Origin: Variovorax sp. PBL-E5
GTDB taxonomy: Bacteria; Pseudomonadota; Gammaproteobacteria; Burkholderiales; Burkholderiaceae_C
Assembly: GCF_901827185.1 (NCBI RefSeq)
Contig: NZ_LR594672.1
Coordinates: 682,001-746,000, forward strand
DNA: 64,000 nt
Direction of reading: 5' to 3'
Of the stretch, positions 48,421 to 58,558 are shown piece by piece (position 1 is the stretch's first letter; each line of letters starts with the position of its first letter). The position numbers and the translations under genes are program-made. The notes below the pieces were generated by a model that worked only from the letters and a program-made list of their open reading frames with translations, had not been told where the DNA came from and did not search any database.

Positions 48421-49924
48421 GTGCCCGTGCCTGTCGCTCCTTCCCCCGTTCTACTGCAGTCCGGCGTGCGGTTTCGCGCACGCCCCGACGCAGCCATGGC
48501 GCAGCGCCTGCGCCAATGGGTCGGACACCAGCGGTGCATCTATAACGCAAAGGTCGACGAAGACCGCTACTTCGCCGGCATGCGCCTCTCGATGCTGGCG
48601 CGCGGCAGGACCGCGGCCGAGGCGGCCACGCCGCTGGACCGCGCGTACGCGCAGTTCCGGGGCGAGACGACGCCCTGGCTCGGTGAAGTTCCCTCGCAGG
48701 TCCTGCGCATCGGCGCCGAGCGCTGGTTCGAGGGCAAGCAGCGCCAGCTCAAAGGGTTGGCCCGGGCGCCGCGCCGGCGCAACCGCCTCAACTTCGACAG
48801 CGTGCGCGTCTCCAGTGAGCTCTTCGAGTTCAGGGAGCTCGATGAGCCTCAAGGCGACCTGCGCCACGAGCTCGTCCTCGGCAACGACAAGTTCGGGTTC
48901 GGCAGCCTCCCGTTCACGGCGCACCGTCCATATGAAGTGCCCAAGTCGCTGACGCTGCGCTGCACCGGTGGACAGTGGTTTGTCAGCTTCAGCTACGAGC
49001 ACGCCGCGCCGAAGGGCTTTGTGGCGCGCAATGAGGAAGAGCTCGCCTACGAGCTCGACCTGCTCGACGGCCCCGCGCTCGAAACGCGCACGCTCGGCCT
49101 TGACCGCAATGTCGCGGACAACTGTCTCGCGACCTCCGACGGACGGTTCTACGCCCTGAGCGCCGTGCAGAAGGCGCGCATCGCCCGAAAAGCTGTCGGC
49201 GCGAAGCGCCACCAGCGCCGGCTCGCCCGTCAGGAGAAGGGCAGCGCCAACAGCCGCAAGACTCGAGACCGCCTGGCGCGCAAGCTCGCCTACAAGCGCG
49301 AGGTTCTGCGGGACTTCAGCCACCAGACCAGCCATGACCTGCTCGAATCCAAAGCGAACGACGCCGGCGTGCCGCAACTGCTGGTGCTCGAGGCGCTGAA
49401 GGTGGGAAACATGACGGCTCGGCCCAAGGCCCGGCAGGACGAGACCGGGCGGTGGCTTCGTCAACGGCGCCGCGAGCAAGGCGGGTTTGAACCGGGCCAT
49501 CCTCTCGAGCGCCTGTGGGCGCATTGCCGAGCAGCTGGGCTACAAGGCGGCCCGGCGCAACGTTCTCGTGCTGCAGGTGCCTGCGGCCTATTCATCCCAA
49601 GAGTGTTCCCGGTGCGGGCACACTCACCCAGGCAACCGCGACGCACAGCGGTTTGCCTGTCAACGCTGCGGACTCGAAGCGCACGCCGATACGAACGCCG
49701 CCCGCATCATTGCGGGCCGAGGTATCGGGATGGTGCGCGACCAAAAGGTCGTCGTGAAGGCCAGGAAGCGTGTCGCCTATCGACGGCGCGCAACAAAGGC
49801 AGGGCTGGAATCGCCCGATGTGCCTGTGGAGGGTGGTGTAAGTCGCGACGAAGCGAAAGCCGACATCGCGCAGTGCCCGAGGAAGCAGGAAGGTGCCACG
49901 ACTACAGCGCCGTCAGGCGTTTAG
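48421..49924 (+). pseudogene. tnpB: tnpB, RNA-guided nuclease gene with a one-base frameshift
   Basis: From GTG 48421 the product follows TnpB: an N-terminal GVRFRARPDAAMAQRLRQWV, RuvC-I GLDRNVADNCLATSDG, RuvC-II LLVLEALKVGNMTARPK, zinc ribbon CSRCGH and CQRCGL, RuvC-III EAHADTNAARII. All three catalytic acids and four zinc cysteines are present. One extra base in the GGG at 49447-49449 shifts the frame between RuvC-II and the zinc ribbon; deleting it gives a continuous 500-residue protein through GGGFVNGAASKAGLNRAIL. Either the gene is inactivated or the base is a sequencing error. No tnpA. TnpB proteins cleave DNA guided by an RNA from the element's right end. Confidence 0.85.
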
Positions 49925-49939
49925 TCGCGGGAGATTCAC
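49899..49939 (+). ncRNA. predicted 3' end of the TnpB guide RNA (omega/reRNA) at the right end
   Basis: CGACTA (49899-49904) and TAGTCG (49922-49927) close a hairpin over AGCGCC/GGCGTT with a GTCA loop, overlapping the tnpB stop codon, then CGGGAGATTCAC. In IS200/IS605-type elements the guide RNA covers the tnpB 3' end and the right end; its guide is the flanking DNA, here starting GGTGGCCCACATATC at 49940 inside aer. Confidence 0.5.
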
Positions 49940-50152
49940 GGTGGCCCACATATCTCGGAAAGCTTCGGAGGGCATGTCGGGGTGGCGAACGACGTTGTGC
50001 GGCTGACCGACGAGCTCATCCTCACTGTAGCCGCTCGCCTCAACGAACGCAGGATTCACGTAGGTGATGATGCTGTTCAGGTCGGTCATCGAGACAAGGG
50101 TCTCGCTGCCGAGTTGATATTCGCGATGGGTACCAGGGAGATTGCGCTTCAT
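49913..50152 (-). pseudogene. aer: truncated aerotaxis receptor (Aer-type PAS domain fragment)
   Basis: 79 residues. MKRNLPGTHREYQLGSETLV, then ITYVNPAFVEASGYSEDELV and GQPHNVVRHPDMPSEAF, RDMWATV are the N-terminal FAD-binding PAS region of Aer-type chemoreceptors. The match ends after MWATV (at 49940), where the right end of the tnpB element begins; the last residues NLPRLNA and the stop come from the element. The rest of the PAS domain, membrane part and signalling domain are gone and are not found on the left side of the element. Confidence 0.75.
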
Positions 50153-50191
50153 GGTTTGTCTGGTTTCGGGTGGCCAGCGAACGCCGGGCCT

Positions 50192-50223
50192 AAAAAAGAC
50201 CGCCCCCTGTGTGGGAGCGGTCT
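50192..50223 (-). terminator. intrinsic terminator of ligA
   Basis: AGACCGC (50197-50203) pairs with GCGGTCT (50217-50223), extended by CCC/GGG inside; leftward it is followed by TTTTTTA. Confidence 0.85.
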
Positions 50224-50242
50224 GGAATGAAATGGAGTGGCT

Positions 50243-52269
<2,027 letters not shown>

Positions 52270-52381
52270 GATTGCATGTAAAAGGGTTCTAGCACTAGTT
52301 GTTTAGATACCGGGGGTGTCTGGACTAAGTTTTAGTTTAAACGTCCTGGCTAGACGGACAAAGCTCCCGCAATTGCAGCCA

Positions 52382-52912
52382 ATGTTTCAACTCATCCTGA
52401 CCGTCATGGCCATCGCACTCACATCCGCGCTTGTGATGGTCTCAATCAACTACCTGCCGGCCTGGCGGGGGGCTGCACGTGACGTGGAGCAGCAGGTGCG
52501 CACCGCTCTTCCGCAGCTTGAGGAAGCCTATGACGCGGCGACCCGCGCAGCCGGCGGCGTGCCGCCCGCCGTCCTTGCGGCCAGTGATGGCGGCTTTTCC
52601 GCGCAGTTCCTGCCCTTGCTGCGCTTTGCGCCTGCTGCCCCCGCAGGCTACGTGTGGACCTACGGCCAGCACGGTGACGATGGCAGCCGGTACGCAAACC
52701 TGAACTATTTCTGCCTGGCCCCCACCCGGGCCGGGCTTCAGGGAGTCGGGCGAGGCCTCTACCGCGGCGTGAGCGCCTTCTCGCGCGACCAGGCGTTCGT
52801 GAACACGAGTTGCGGTGCGACGGTCACACAGGCGGCCCCCTCCAATTGGAACGCTGCGCCGGCTCGCGCGGTGACCTTCTACGTGGCGTATACCCCTGGC
52901 GTGAATCGATGA
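52382..52912 (+). CDS. membrane-anchored protein, possibly pilin-like
   Basis: A 176-residue protein with an N-terminal hydrophobic helix (LILTVMAIALTSALVMVSIN, about 4-24) and an extracytoplasmic domain with two Cys near the end, as in minor pilins. The prepilin peptidase site (G|F..E) is not obvious, so the pilin comparison is weak. Its stop overlaps the next start (ATGA), so the pair is co-translated. GTTTAAAC lies about 50 bases upstream. Confidence 0.6.
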   Translation: MFQLILTVMAIALTSALVMVSINYLPAWRGAARDVEQQVRTALPQLEEAYDAATRAAGGVPPAVLAASDGGFSAQFLPLLRFAPAAPAGYVWTYGQHGDDGSRYANLNYFCLAPTRAGLQGVGRGLYRGVSAFSRDQAFVNTSCGATVTQAAPSNWNAAPARAVTFYVAYTPGVNR

Positions 52913-53781
52913 ACCGCCGCCTGCGCACCACCGTCGCAGTCCTTGCCGTCGCGTTCGCTGCGCCTTGCCTGGCCGCCGAACCGATGTTGAGCGCAACGTC
53001 TGTCGGCGCGGAGGTCGCGCGCGCAGCCAAAGACGTGAAAAACGCGTTCTATCGACGCGCCGCCGTCTTCAGTCCTGGTACGTACGACCAGTTGCCCGCG
53101 GCCGCTTCTGCCGCAGACCTTTTCCCTGCGTATGGATTCATGCCCCGTGGCCACAAGGTTTCATGGGGGCTCTCGGCGGTAGACGAGGACCAGTCGAAGC
53201 TCTGCCTGACAGCCACCCTAAACAGCACGCAGGACTGGATTGACTTCGTTCGAGGCGCCCAGGGCGCCCACTTGACCCCCGCAGACGGCGGGTGCACGGG
53301 GGCTGCGCAATGGGTTGCACCCGCGGCATATCCCGTGGGCGCCTCGGCCATAGTGCCCTTGGACCGGAGGCTGGTTCCTACGCCCACCGCGATGGACGCT
53401 GGGCTGGAAGTGACTGGGACGCTTCAGGATGAGGAGCCGGCGGCGGTGCTGCCAGGGCATGCACAAGTGGCTGCCGTGCTCCAGGCGCGGGCAGGGCAGC
53501 TGAGCGCTCCCTGGACTCTCACCGTGACCAACCGGCTGCCAATGCAATCGCTGGCCATCGCCGGCGCGGCGGCTACGCCGGGCTTCAGCCTTGGTGATAG
53601 CAGCTGCGCGGTGCTCCTGCCCGGCGAAAGCTGCTCGGTCGCCGTGCGGTTTCAGTCGTCGGCTCAGTTGCCTTCGACGCCCGGGCGAGTCCGCCTCGAG
53701 TTCCGGCAAGAACTGGAAGGCCTGCCAACGGGAGGCATGAGCGCACTGAGCGTCACGCTCTACGGCGAGCAGGTACGTTGA
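52909..53781 (+). CDS. secreted protein with an Ig-like C-terminal domain
   Basis: A 290-residue protein with a signal peptide (MNRRLRTTVAVLAVAFAAPC, cleavage near LAAEP). The C-terminal 90 residues (WTLTVTNRLPMQSLAIAGAA, FSLGDSSCAVLLPGESCSVA, VRFQSSAQLPSTPGRVRLEF) match the beta-sandwich pattern of choice-of-anchor/ASPM-SPD-2-like domains of bacterial surface proteins. ATGA-coupled to the membrane-anchored protein upstream; together they may form a surface structure. Confidence 0.65.
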   Translation: MNRRLRTTVAVLAVAFAAPCLAAEPMLSATSVGAEVARAAKDVKNAFYRRAAVFSPGTYDQLPAAASAADLFPAYGFMPRGHKVSWGLSAVDEDQSKLCLTATLNSTQDWIDFVRGAQGAHLTPADGGCTGAAQWVAPAAYPVGASAIVPLDRRLVPTPTAMDAGLEVTGTLQDEEPAAVLPGHAQVAAVLQARAGQLSAPWTLTVTNRLPMQSLAIAGAAATPGFSLGDSSCAVLLPGESCSVAVRFQSSAQLPSTPGRVRLEFRQELEGLPTGGMSALSVTLYGEQVR

Positions 53782-54211
53782 GGAGCGCGTCGAGGTCGGG
53801 CGCGAGCTCCGGGGCTACTGCCAGAAACGGGGCAAGCCAGGCGTGCACGTGGGACGCTCGCTGCTCGGGGAGCGAACCGCCTTTGAGCAGGGTGTCCATG
53901 GCGTCCAGCATTGGGCTTAGCGAGGACTTGCGCAAAAGAGGCGGGCGCGCGCGCCATTCAGTCGTTGGCACCGGGAAGACGATGTCGCGCTGCTCGATAA
54001 GGAACCGGACAGGGTCCTCGGTCGTACGGAACCGCGCGCGCAGGGTCAGCTCAGGGTCCGGCACCGTGCGGTCAACGGCGAAAGTGGCCGCAGCGAGAAG
54101 GACCGCCTTGGCGTCGTCAGCGCGGGCTGCGTGGTGCAGCTGCTGAAAGCGCCCAGCAAAGGCCAGGGCGACCGCCTGGTAGGCGCTCCGGCTGAGCGTG
54201 CCGAGGCTCAC
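53753..54211 (-). CDS. hypothetical protein
   Basis: A 152-residue soluble protein. GTG 54211 overlaps the preceding stop (GTGA), which fixes the start and implies coupling. Helical with hydrophobic patches (PFLAVAPELAPDLDALL); no family recognised. Its 3' end overlaps the convergent gene by 29 bases. Confidence 0.6.
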   Translation of the reverse strand: MSLGTLSRSAYQAVALAFAGRFQQLHHAARADDAKAVLLAAATFAVDRTVPDPELTLRARFRTTEDPVRFLIEQRDIVFPVPTTEWRARPPLLRKSSLSPMLDAMDTLLKGGSLPEQRASHVHAWLAPFLAVAPELAPDLDALLNVPARRRA

Positions 54212-54531
54212 GAGCGGGCTTCCTGGAGCCAGTTGACGTTGACAGGGACGCTGACCATCCCGAGCTGGACCTGGCGCTCGAAGAGCAACCCATTGTGCAG
54301 TTCGGTCAAGGACGGGTATTCGGAGCAGACCGCCATGCATTCAAAGCTTTCGAGCTGGCTCTGAATCATGGTCTTGGCACGTACGGCGGCTTCGCGATAG
54401 AGGCGGGGCGACAGCACGAGCCGGCGGCTGTCCGCAGCATCAAGCATCATCCCATAGCGGCCAAGCTCGACGCGAACTTCTTCCGGCGTGAGGGCGGCGA
54501 GGCCGGGGGCTGCAGCTTTGATGTTTGTCAT
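54208..54531 (-). CDS. hypothetical protein, first gene of a leaderless operon
   Basis: 107 residues, helical, no recognised motif (MTNIKAAAPGLAALTPEEVR at the start). A consensus-like promoter places transcription start at the ATG itself. GTGA overlap with the next gene. Function unknown. Confidence 0.65.
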   Translation of the reverse strand: MTNIKAAAPGLAALTPEEVRVELGRYGMMLDAADSRRLVLSPRLYREAAVRAKTMIQSQLESFECMAVCSEYPSLTELHNGLLFERQVQLGMVSVPVNVNWLQEARS

Positions 54532-54537
54532 GCTTAA

Positions 54538-54567
54538 AGTATACCATCAGAACCACTTTACGGTCAA
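54538..54567 (-). promoter_or_regulatory. sigma70-like promoter giving a leaderless transcript
   Basis: Leftward TTGACC (54562-54567), 18-base spacer, TATACT (54538-54543). The -10 ends seven bases before ATG 54531, so the mRNA would begin at or next to the start codon. Confidence 0.7.
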
Positions 54568-54712
54568 CCAGTATCGCTTCATTAGCAGCGGCGCTGGGGC
54601 AGATTTAGCATAGCGCCTATACCATAGCAAGCGACTAGGTCGCAAAACTCCGAAGTGATGAGCGGAATTTGACGGAGGGGCCCGCCTGATGCGGTCTCCT
54701 CCGTATTTCGTC

Positions 54713-56740
54713 CTAAGCCGCCGGCGCCTGGCCGAAGAGGTCGCCCAGGGCGTCGAGCATGCCGGCCCCGTTGGATTCCGGAGCGATATACACCGCCCCC
54801 GGTTGCCTTCTGGCCGCGTCAGTCACCCGCGTGGCTGCCTGCACGACCTCGGTCCATGTGGCCGGGCCGGGGCCGAAGGCGAGGACCCCGACGCTGACCT
54901 GCGGAGCGGTTTGGGCGTCCGACGCGCGCAGCTTCCCCAAAACGTCCTCCGCGAGGAAAGCGGCCTCCGGCAGGTCGCAGTTCTTGAGAACGAGGAGGAG
55001 GCTCGCCTCCGTCCAGCGGAACCCCCTGTCGCCCATGCGAAGGGTCTCGCGAACCGCCTTGCCCGCATTTCTCAGCTGCCCAAGGTTCGGACCCTGGTCC
55101 CCGCAACCTGCCATGTCCATGGTGATGACGGCGTGGTGCCCGTCGGCGGGCCCATTGGCGTTGAAGAGCTTTGTCAGAACGGACTGCAACTCGCAGTGCC
55201 GCCGCAGCCCCGTGGTTTCGTCTCTGAGGTGCACCCCTGCCACGGCGGGCACCTCGGCCGCGCTTGGACCTCGGATGACGATGACGGCGCCGGCCGTGCT
55301 TCCGTCCGCAAGGAAAACTGGGACAGACGCTTCCGAGAGGGGTACCGCCTTGCCGTCACGGCTCACCGCCTCCAAAGTGTTGACTCGTCTTAGCGCAGTC
55401 TTGGCGCTCAGCAGCGCAGGATGCAGGCTCGGCATGGTTTCCCCCGAAGCCCGTAGCCGCGGTTGGTAGACCTGGTCCAAGGGCCGGTTCAGCGCGTCGG
55501 AAACTCGCCAGCCCAGCAGCCTCGCCGCCACCTGGTTGATGGTAGTGATTCGAGATTCGCAGTCGACGACGAGGACGCCGGCGTCGACGTTGTGCAGGGC
55601 TGTTCGCAAGCGCGTGGTCTCCGCCTCCTCGACGGAGAGACTTTTTGTACTCGCGCGCGAGATGGTGCGCACCGCCTCCGCGAGTTCCAGCTCATCAGAG
55701 GTGTGCAGTCCGGACGTGTCCATGGCTGGGACAGTATTGCCAAGGCTCACCGCCGCCACCTGGCGGTGGAGAACGCGCAACGGCTGCAGCACCGCGCGGA
55801 TGGTGAGCCAAAGCAGGGGGAGAAGTGCGGTCCCCGCGGAAAGCACGACCAAGAAGTGCCATCTAAGCTCAGCTTCGTCAGTGAAGATTTTAGACACCGG
55901 GGCCTCCATGACCAGTCGCCAGGGGCTGGACGGGCCCGAGATGGTGGTTACGTACATTAGGCTCGGCACGCCATCCGCATTCATGCCGTAAACGAGACCG
56001 CTTGGGGCCTCAGCTTCCGTAAAGAGCTTTGCCATCGGGCCCAGCGTGCGCACGGATTCCCCCATCCGGTCGGCGTTCCGTTGGGCAATGATGGTTCCCT
56101 CCTCGGAGGCGACGGTCACCAGGGACGCAGGGCCACCTGCGAAGTCGCCAAGGCCGGCGGTGGCGGCAAGCGCGATATTCTCGATAGACCCCACGACCAC
56201 GCCGACCACCTTGCCTTCTGCTCCGTAAATGGGCGAAGAGAAAATCGTGACGTGCGTGCGAAGGGACCGACTGAGCACCGGACCCACGATGACTCGCGAT
56301 TGTGTGGCGAGGACGCCGCTGAAGTAGCTCCGGTCGGCCACTGAAGCGTCGGCCTGTGGTCCGGTGGTCGCTGGCACCCATGCGAGTGGGTATCCGTTCA
56401 AATCCGTGACGCTCAGCGTCCTGAATGCGTGCGGGGCAACCAAGGTCAGTTGCGCAAGCCGCTGTTGAAGCCGGGGCTTGTCACGCAGGGCTGCCTCGTC
56501 GAGCGACGCTGCAACGCCGTCTGCAAGCTCGCTTAGCGCTTGCAGGCGGTCTTCGAACACGGCAGCAGTGCGCTCAGTGAGCCGCGCGTGGTGCCTCTCC
56601 ACTGAGGCGCGAAGGGCGACACGGGAGCCCTGGTACTGAACAAAGAGCAAGGCGGCGACCAATGATGCCGCGACAACCGTGCATACGGTCGTGAGGCGAG
56701 CAGTAAGGCTCTGCCGGAAGGGAGGGGGAAGGCGGCTCAA
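54713..56740 (-). CDS. membrane receptor with Cache, HAMP, PAS and degenerate GGDEF domains
   Basis: A 675-residue protein from TTG 56740. Membrane helix (about 15-35), periplasmic double-Cache sensor (about 40-290, with LSVTDLNGYPLAWVPATTG), second membrane helix (about 295-315), HAMP region, PAS domain (LHNVDAGVLVVDCESRITTI, about 385-490) and a GGDEF-like domain (about 510-655, starting DETTGLRRHCELQSVL). At the active site the GGDEF loop reads GFRWTEASLLLVL, so cyclic-di-GMP synthesis is unlikely; it may bind nucleotide or act by protein contact. No EAL domain. An in-frame TGA just upstream rules out a longer start. Confidence 0.8.
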   Translation of the reverse strand: MSRLPPPFRQSLTARLTTVCTVVAASLVAALLFVQYQGSRVALRASVERHHARLTERTAAVFEDRLQALSELADGVAASLDEAALRDKPRLQQRLAQLTLVAPHAFRTLSVTDLNGYPLAWVPATTGPQADASVADRSYFSGVLATQSRVIVGPVLSRSLRTHVTIFSSPIYGAEGKVVGVVVGSIENIALAATAGLGDFAGGPASLVTVASEEGTIIAQRNADRMGESVRTLGPMAKLFTEAEAPSGLVYGMNADGVPSLMYVTTISGPSSPWRLVMEAPVSKIFTDEAELRWHFLVVLSAGTALLPLLWLTIRAVLQPLRVLHRQVAAVSLGNTVPAMDTSGLHTSDELELAEAVRTISRASTKSLSVEEAETTRLRTALHNVDAGVLVVDCESRITTINQVAARLLGWRVSDALNRPLDQVYQPRLRASGETMPSLHPALLSAKTALRRVNTLEAVSRDGKAVPLSEASVPVFLADGSTAGAVIVIRGPSAAEVPAVAGVHLRDETTGLRRHCELQSVLTKLFNANGPADGHHAVITMDMAGCGDQGPNLGQLRNAGKAVRETLRMGDRGFRWTEASLLLVLKNCDLPEAAFLAEDVLGKLRASDAQTAPQVSVGVLAFGPGPATWTEVVQAATRVTDAARRQPGAVYIAPESNGAGMLDALGDLFGQAPAA

Positions 56741-56894
56741 AACTCAGCAATGCGTGTCCTGCGTAAGCGGGTTATCGGCATCCCGCAGCAGTCTTGAAGT
56801 CCGCGCGCTGCGTATCGCAATTTCTTGAAGGCGCCTTAGGCACGCGTCAAAACCTTGCTCCCTACACCTCCTGGACACAACCAAGGAGGTAAAT

Positions 56895-57674
56895 ATGTGG
56901 AGGAACGTACTACTGGGCGGCCTGCTGGCCACCGCGCTGGCGTCCACCGGTGCGGCGCAGCCAGGCTTTGCGGCTTGCCCGCAGTTCTTTGTCGGCGGCA
57001 AGGTGCCAGTCGTCTCCCGCGCGCCCGAGTTGCGACGGGAGCTCTGCTTCGATTCATTCGCAATCCTGCACTCCGGGCAGTCCAAGACCCCGCTCTTTGG
57101 CGCGGAGAGGCTGAACCGTAGCCTGCTGCTCGACGCCAAAGGCGAGGAGCGAACAGACCGGTTCTACGAAGAGGCGCGCTTGCCTCGAGCGGAGCGGGCC
57201 GCGCTGGAGGACTACAAGGCAGGGTTACTCGTCCAGGACCCGGACGACTCGACCAAGCAGGTCCGAGTTAAGGTCGACCGCGGGCACGTGATTGCGGCAG
57301 GGGACATGCCCAACGCCCGAGCGATGGCTCAAAGTTTCAGCTTAGCGAACATGATGCCGCAGGCGCCGCAGAACAATCGCAGGACTTGGAAGGACATCGA
57401 ATCCGCGACGCGGAAGTACGCCATGCGCGCGACCGGTGATGTATTCGTCTTCACCGGGCCCGTCTTCGCCGGCCCTGTTCGGACGTTAGCGACGGGGCAG
57501 GTTTGGGTTCCGAGCCACCTATACAAGCTAGTTTATGACCAGACGTCTAACCGGGCATGGGCACATTGGCTGGAGAACACCGACACCGCGCGTGCCGGCC
57601 GGCCAATCTCCTACGAGGAGCTTGTCAGGCGCACCGGCATCGACTTCCTGCCAGGCGTTCGACCTTCCAGCTAA
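56895..57674 (+). CDS. secreted DNA/RNA non-specific endonuclease (NUC family)
   Basis: A 259-residue nuclease with a signal peptide (LLGGLLATALASTGAAQPGF). The catalytic motif DRGHVIAAGDM (about 117-127, family consensus DRGHxxPAxD) and SLANMMPQAPQNNRRTWKDI carry the general-base His, the metal-binding Asn and Arg. The Pro of the consensus is replaced by Ala. It should degrade DNA and RNA in the periplasm or outside, for nutrient salvage or to destroy competing DNA. A very strong ribosome site (AAGGAGG) precedes ATG. Terminator follows. Confidence 0.9.
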   Translation: MWRNVLLGGLLATALASTGAAQPGFAACPQFFVGGKVPVVSRAPELRRELCFDSFAILHSGQSKTPLFGAERLNRSLLLDAKGEERTDRFYEEARLPRAERAALEDYKAGLLVQDPDDSTKQVRVKVDRGHVIAAGDMPNARAMAQSFSLANMMPQAPQNNRRTWKDIESATRKYAMRATGDVFVFTGPVFAGPVRTLATGQVWVPSHLYKLVYDQTSNRAWAHWLENTDTARAGRPISYEELVRRTGIDFLPGVRPSS

Positions 57675-57688
57675 GAACGTGCTTTTAC

Positions 57689-57722
57689 AAGCCCCGGGGA
57701 TTTACCCGGGGCTTTTTCTTGA
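57689..57722 (+). terminator. intrinsic terminator of the nuclease gene
   Basis: A 10-bp perfect stem (AAGCCCCGGG at 57689-57698 with CCCGGGGCTT at 57705-57714) followed by TTTCTT. Confidence 0.9.
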
Positions 57723-57802
57723 CTGGCGAATCCCGCGCGGCCGCTGTTTAAACGCCCGTGCCTGTACGAGGCACACGCTCCCGCAACTCTTCTGTGTCTC
57801 AA

Positions 57803-58438
57803 ATGAACCTCTTCAACGGACGTCTCGCCCGTCAGCCTGTCAACCGCACCCTGGACGCCTACGCCGCTACTGCCGGTGTTTATGCACAGCGCACTGCCGG
57901 GGTCGACATGTCCCGCGAACGGGGGTTCTTCGTGCAAAGACTTCCCAACGGCATCGCAGGCAGCACTGTGCTCGACGCAGGGTGCGGTAGCGCGCGGGAC
58001 GCATTGGAGTTCCGCCGGCTTGGCCTGGAGGTCGTGGCATTCGACGGTTGCAAGGAGATGGCGGAGCTCGCCAGCGCGACTTGTGGCCAGGAGGTCCTGC
58101 ACCTGCGCTTCGACGAGGTCGTCTGGCAGGGCGCATTTGACGGTGTCTGGGCATCCGGCAGCCTGCTCCACCTCGATGACTCGGCCCAGGTGGATGCGCT
58201 GCAGCGCCTCGCGCGCAGCTTGAGGCCTGGCGGTGTGCTCTGCGCGGTGATGGAGCGGGGAGAGGGCACGTCCGTCGCCAGTGACGGCAGATTCTTCAAC
58301 TACACGACGACTGAAAAGTTCGCTCGCGTGGTCGCCCGGGCGGGTCTCGGCCAGTTCGAGAGCTTCGCTGCGGACAGCTATCTGGCGGCAGACGGTACGG
58401 TGTGGCTCACGATGTGTGCACGCAAGCCGTACTTATAA
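57803..58438 (+). CDS. class I SAM-dependent methyltransferase
   Basis: A 211-residue Rossmann-fold methyltransferase: motif I VLDAGCGSARDALEF (about residue 54), acidic post-I residue VVAFDGC, motif IV-like FDGVWASGSLLHL, post-motif LARSLRPGGVLCAVM. Substrate unknown; it lacks the NPPY/DPPY motifs of DNA adenine methyltransferases and resembles small-molecule or tRNA-tailoring methyltransferases of the UbiE/Tellurite family. GTTTAAAC lies about 50 bases upstream. ATG 57803 chosen; the frame is open to 57758. Confidence 0.8.
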   Translation: MNLFNGRLARQPVNRTLDAYAATAGVYAQRTAGVDMSRERGFFVQRLPNGIAGSTVLDAGCGSARDALEFRRLGLEVVAFDGCKEMAELASATCGQEVLHLRFDEVVWQGAFDGVWASGSLLHLDDSAQVDALQRLARSLRPGGVLCAVMERGEGTSVASDGRFFNYTTTEKFARVVARAGLGQFESFAADSYLAADGTVWLTMCARKPYL

Positions 58439-58459
58439 TCGCGACGCTTTGTCGCGGCG

Positions 58460-58515
58460 ACAATTAAACAATCGTAGCCGGATACAATTACTTTAGTTGC
58501 ACTGCTGTCACCTAT
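58460..58515 (+). promoter_or_regulatory. control region of the S24 repressor gene with direct repeats
   Basis: ACAATTA occurs at 58460-58466 and 58484-58490, 24 bases apart, the second inside a -10-like TACAAT; a second -10-like TATATT lies near 58511. The spacing suits operator sites for the repressor encoded downstream. Confidence 0.5.
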
Positions 58516-58558
58516 ATTGCTACCATCAGCGGTTCGATAACCCTTCACGAACGAACCG

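Larger units (their letters stand above)
48389..49939 (+). mobile_element. IS1341-type (tnpB-only) insertion element
   Basis: A single tnpB gene without tnpA lies between a left hairpin (48390-48416) and a right hairpin (49899-49927). The right end is placed at TTCAC 49939 because the adjoining sequence is aer-like from 49940 on and stops matching aer exactly there. Such elements depend on a TnpA encoded elsewhere. Confidence 0.65.
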
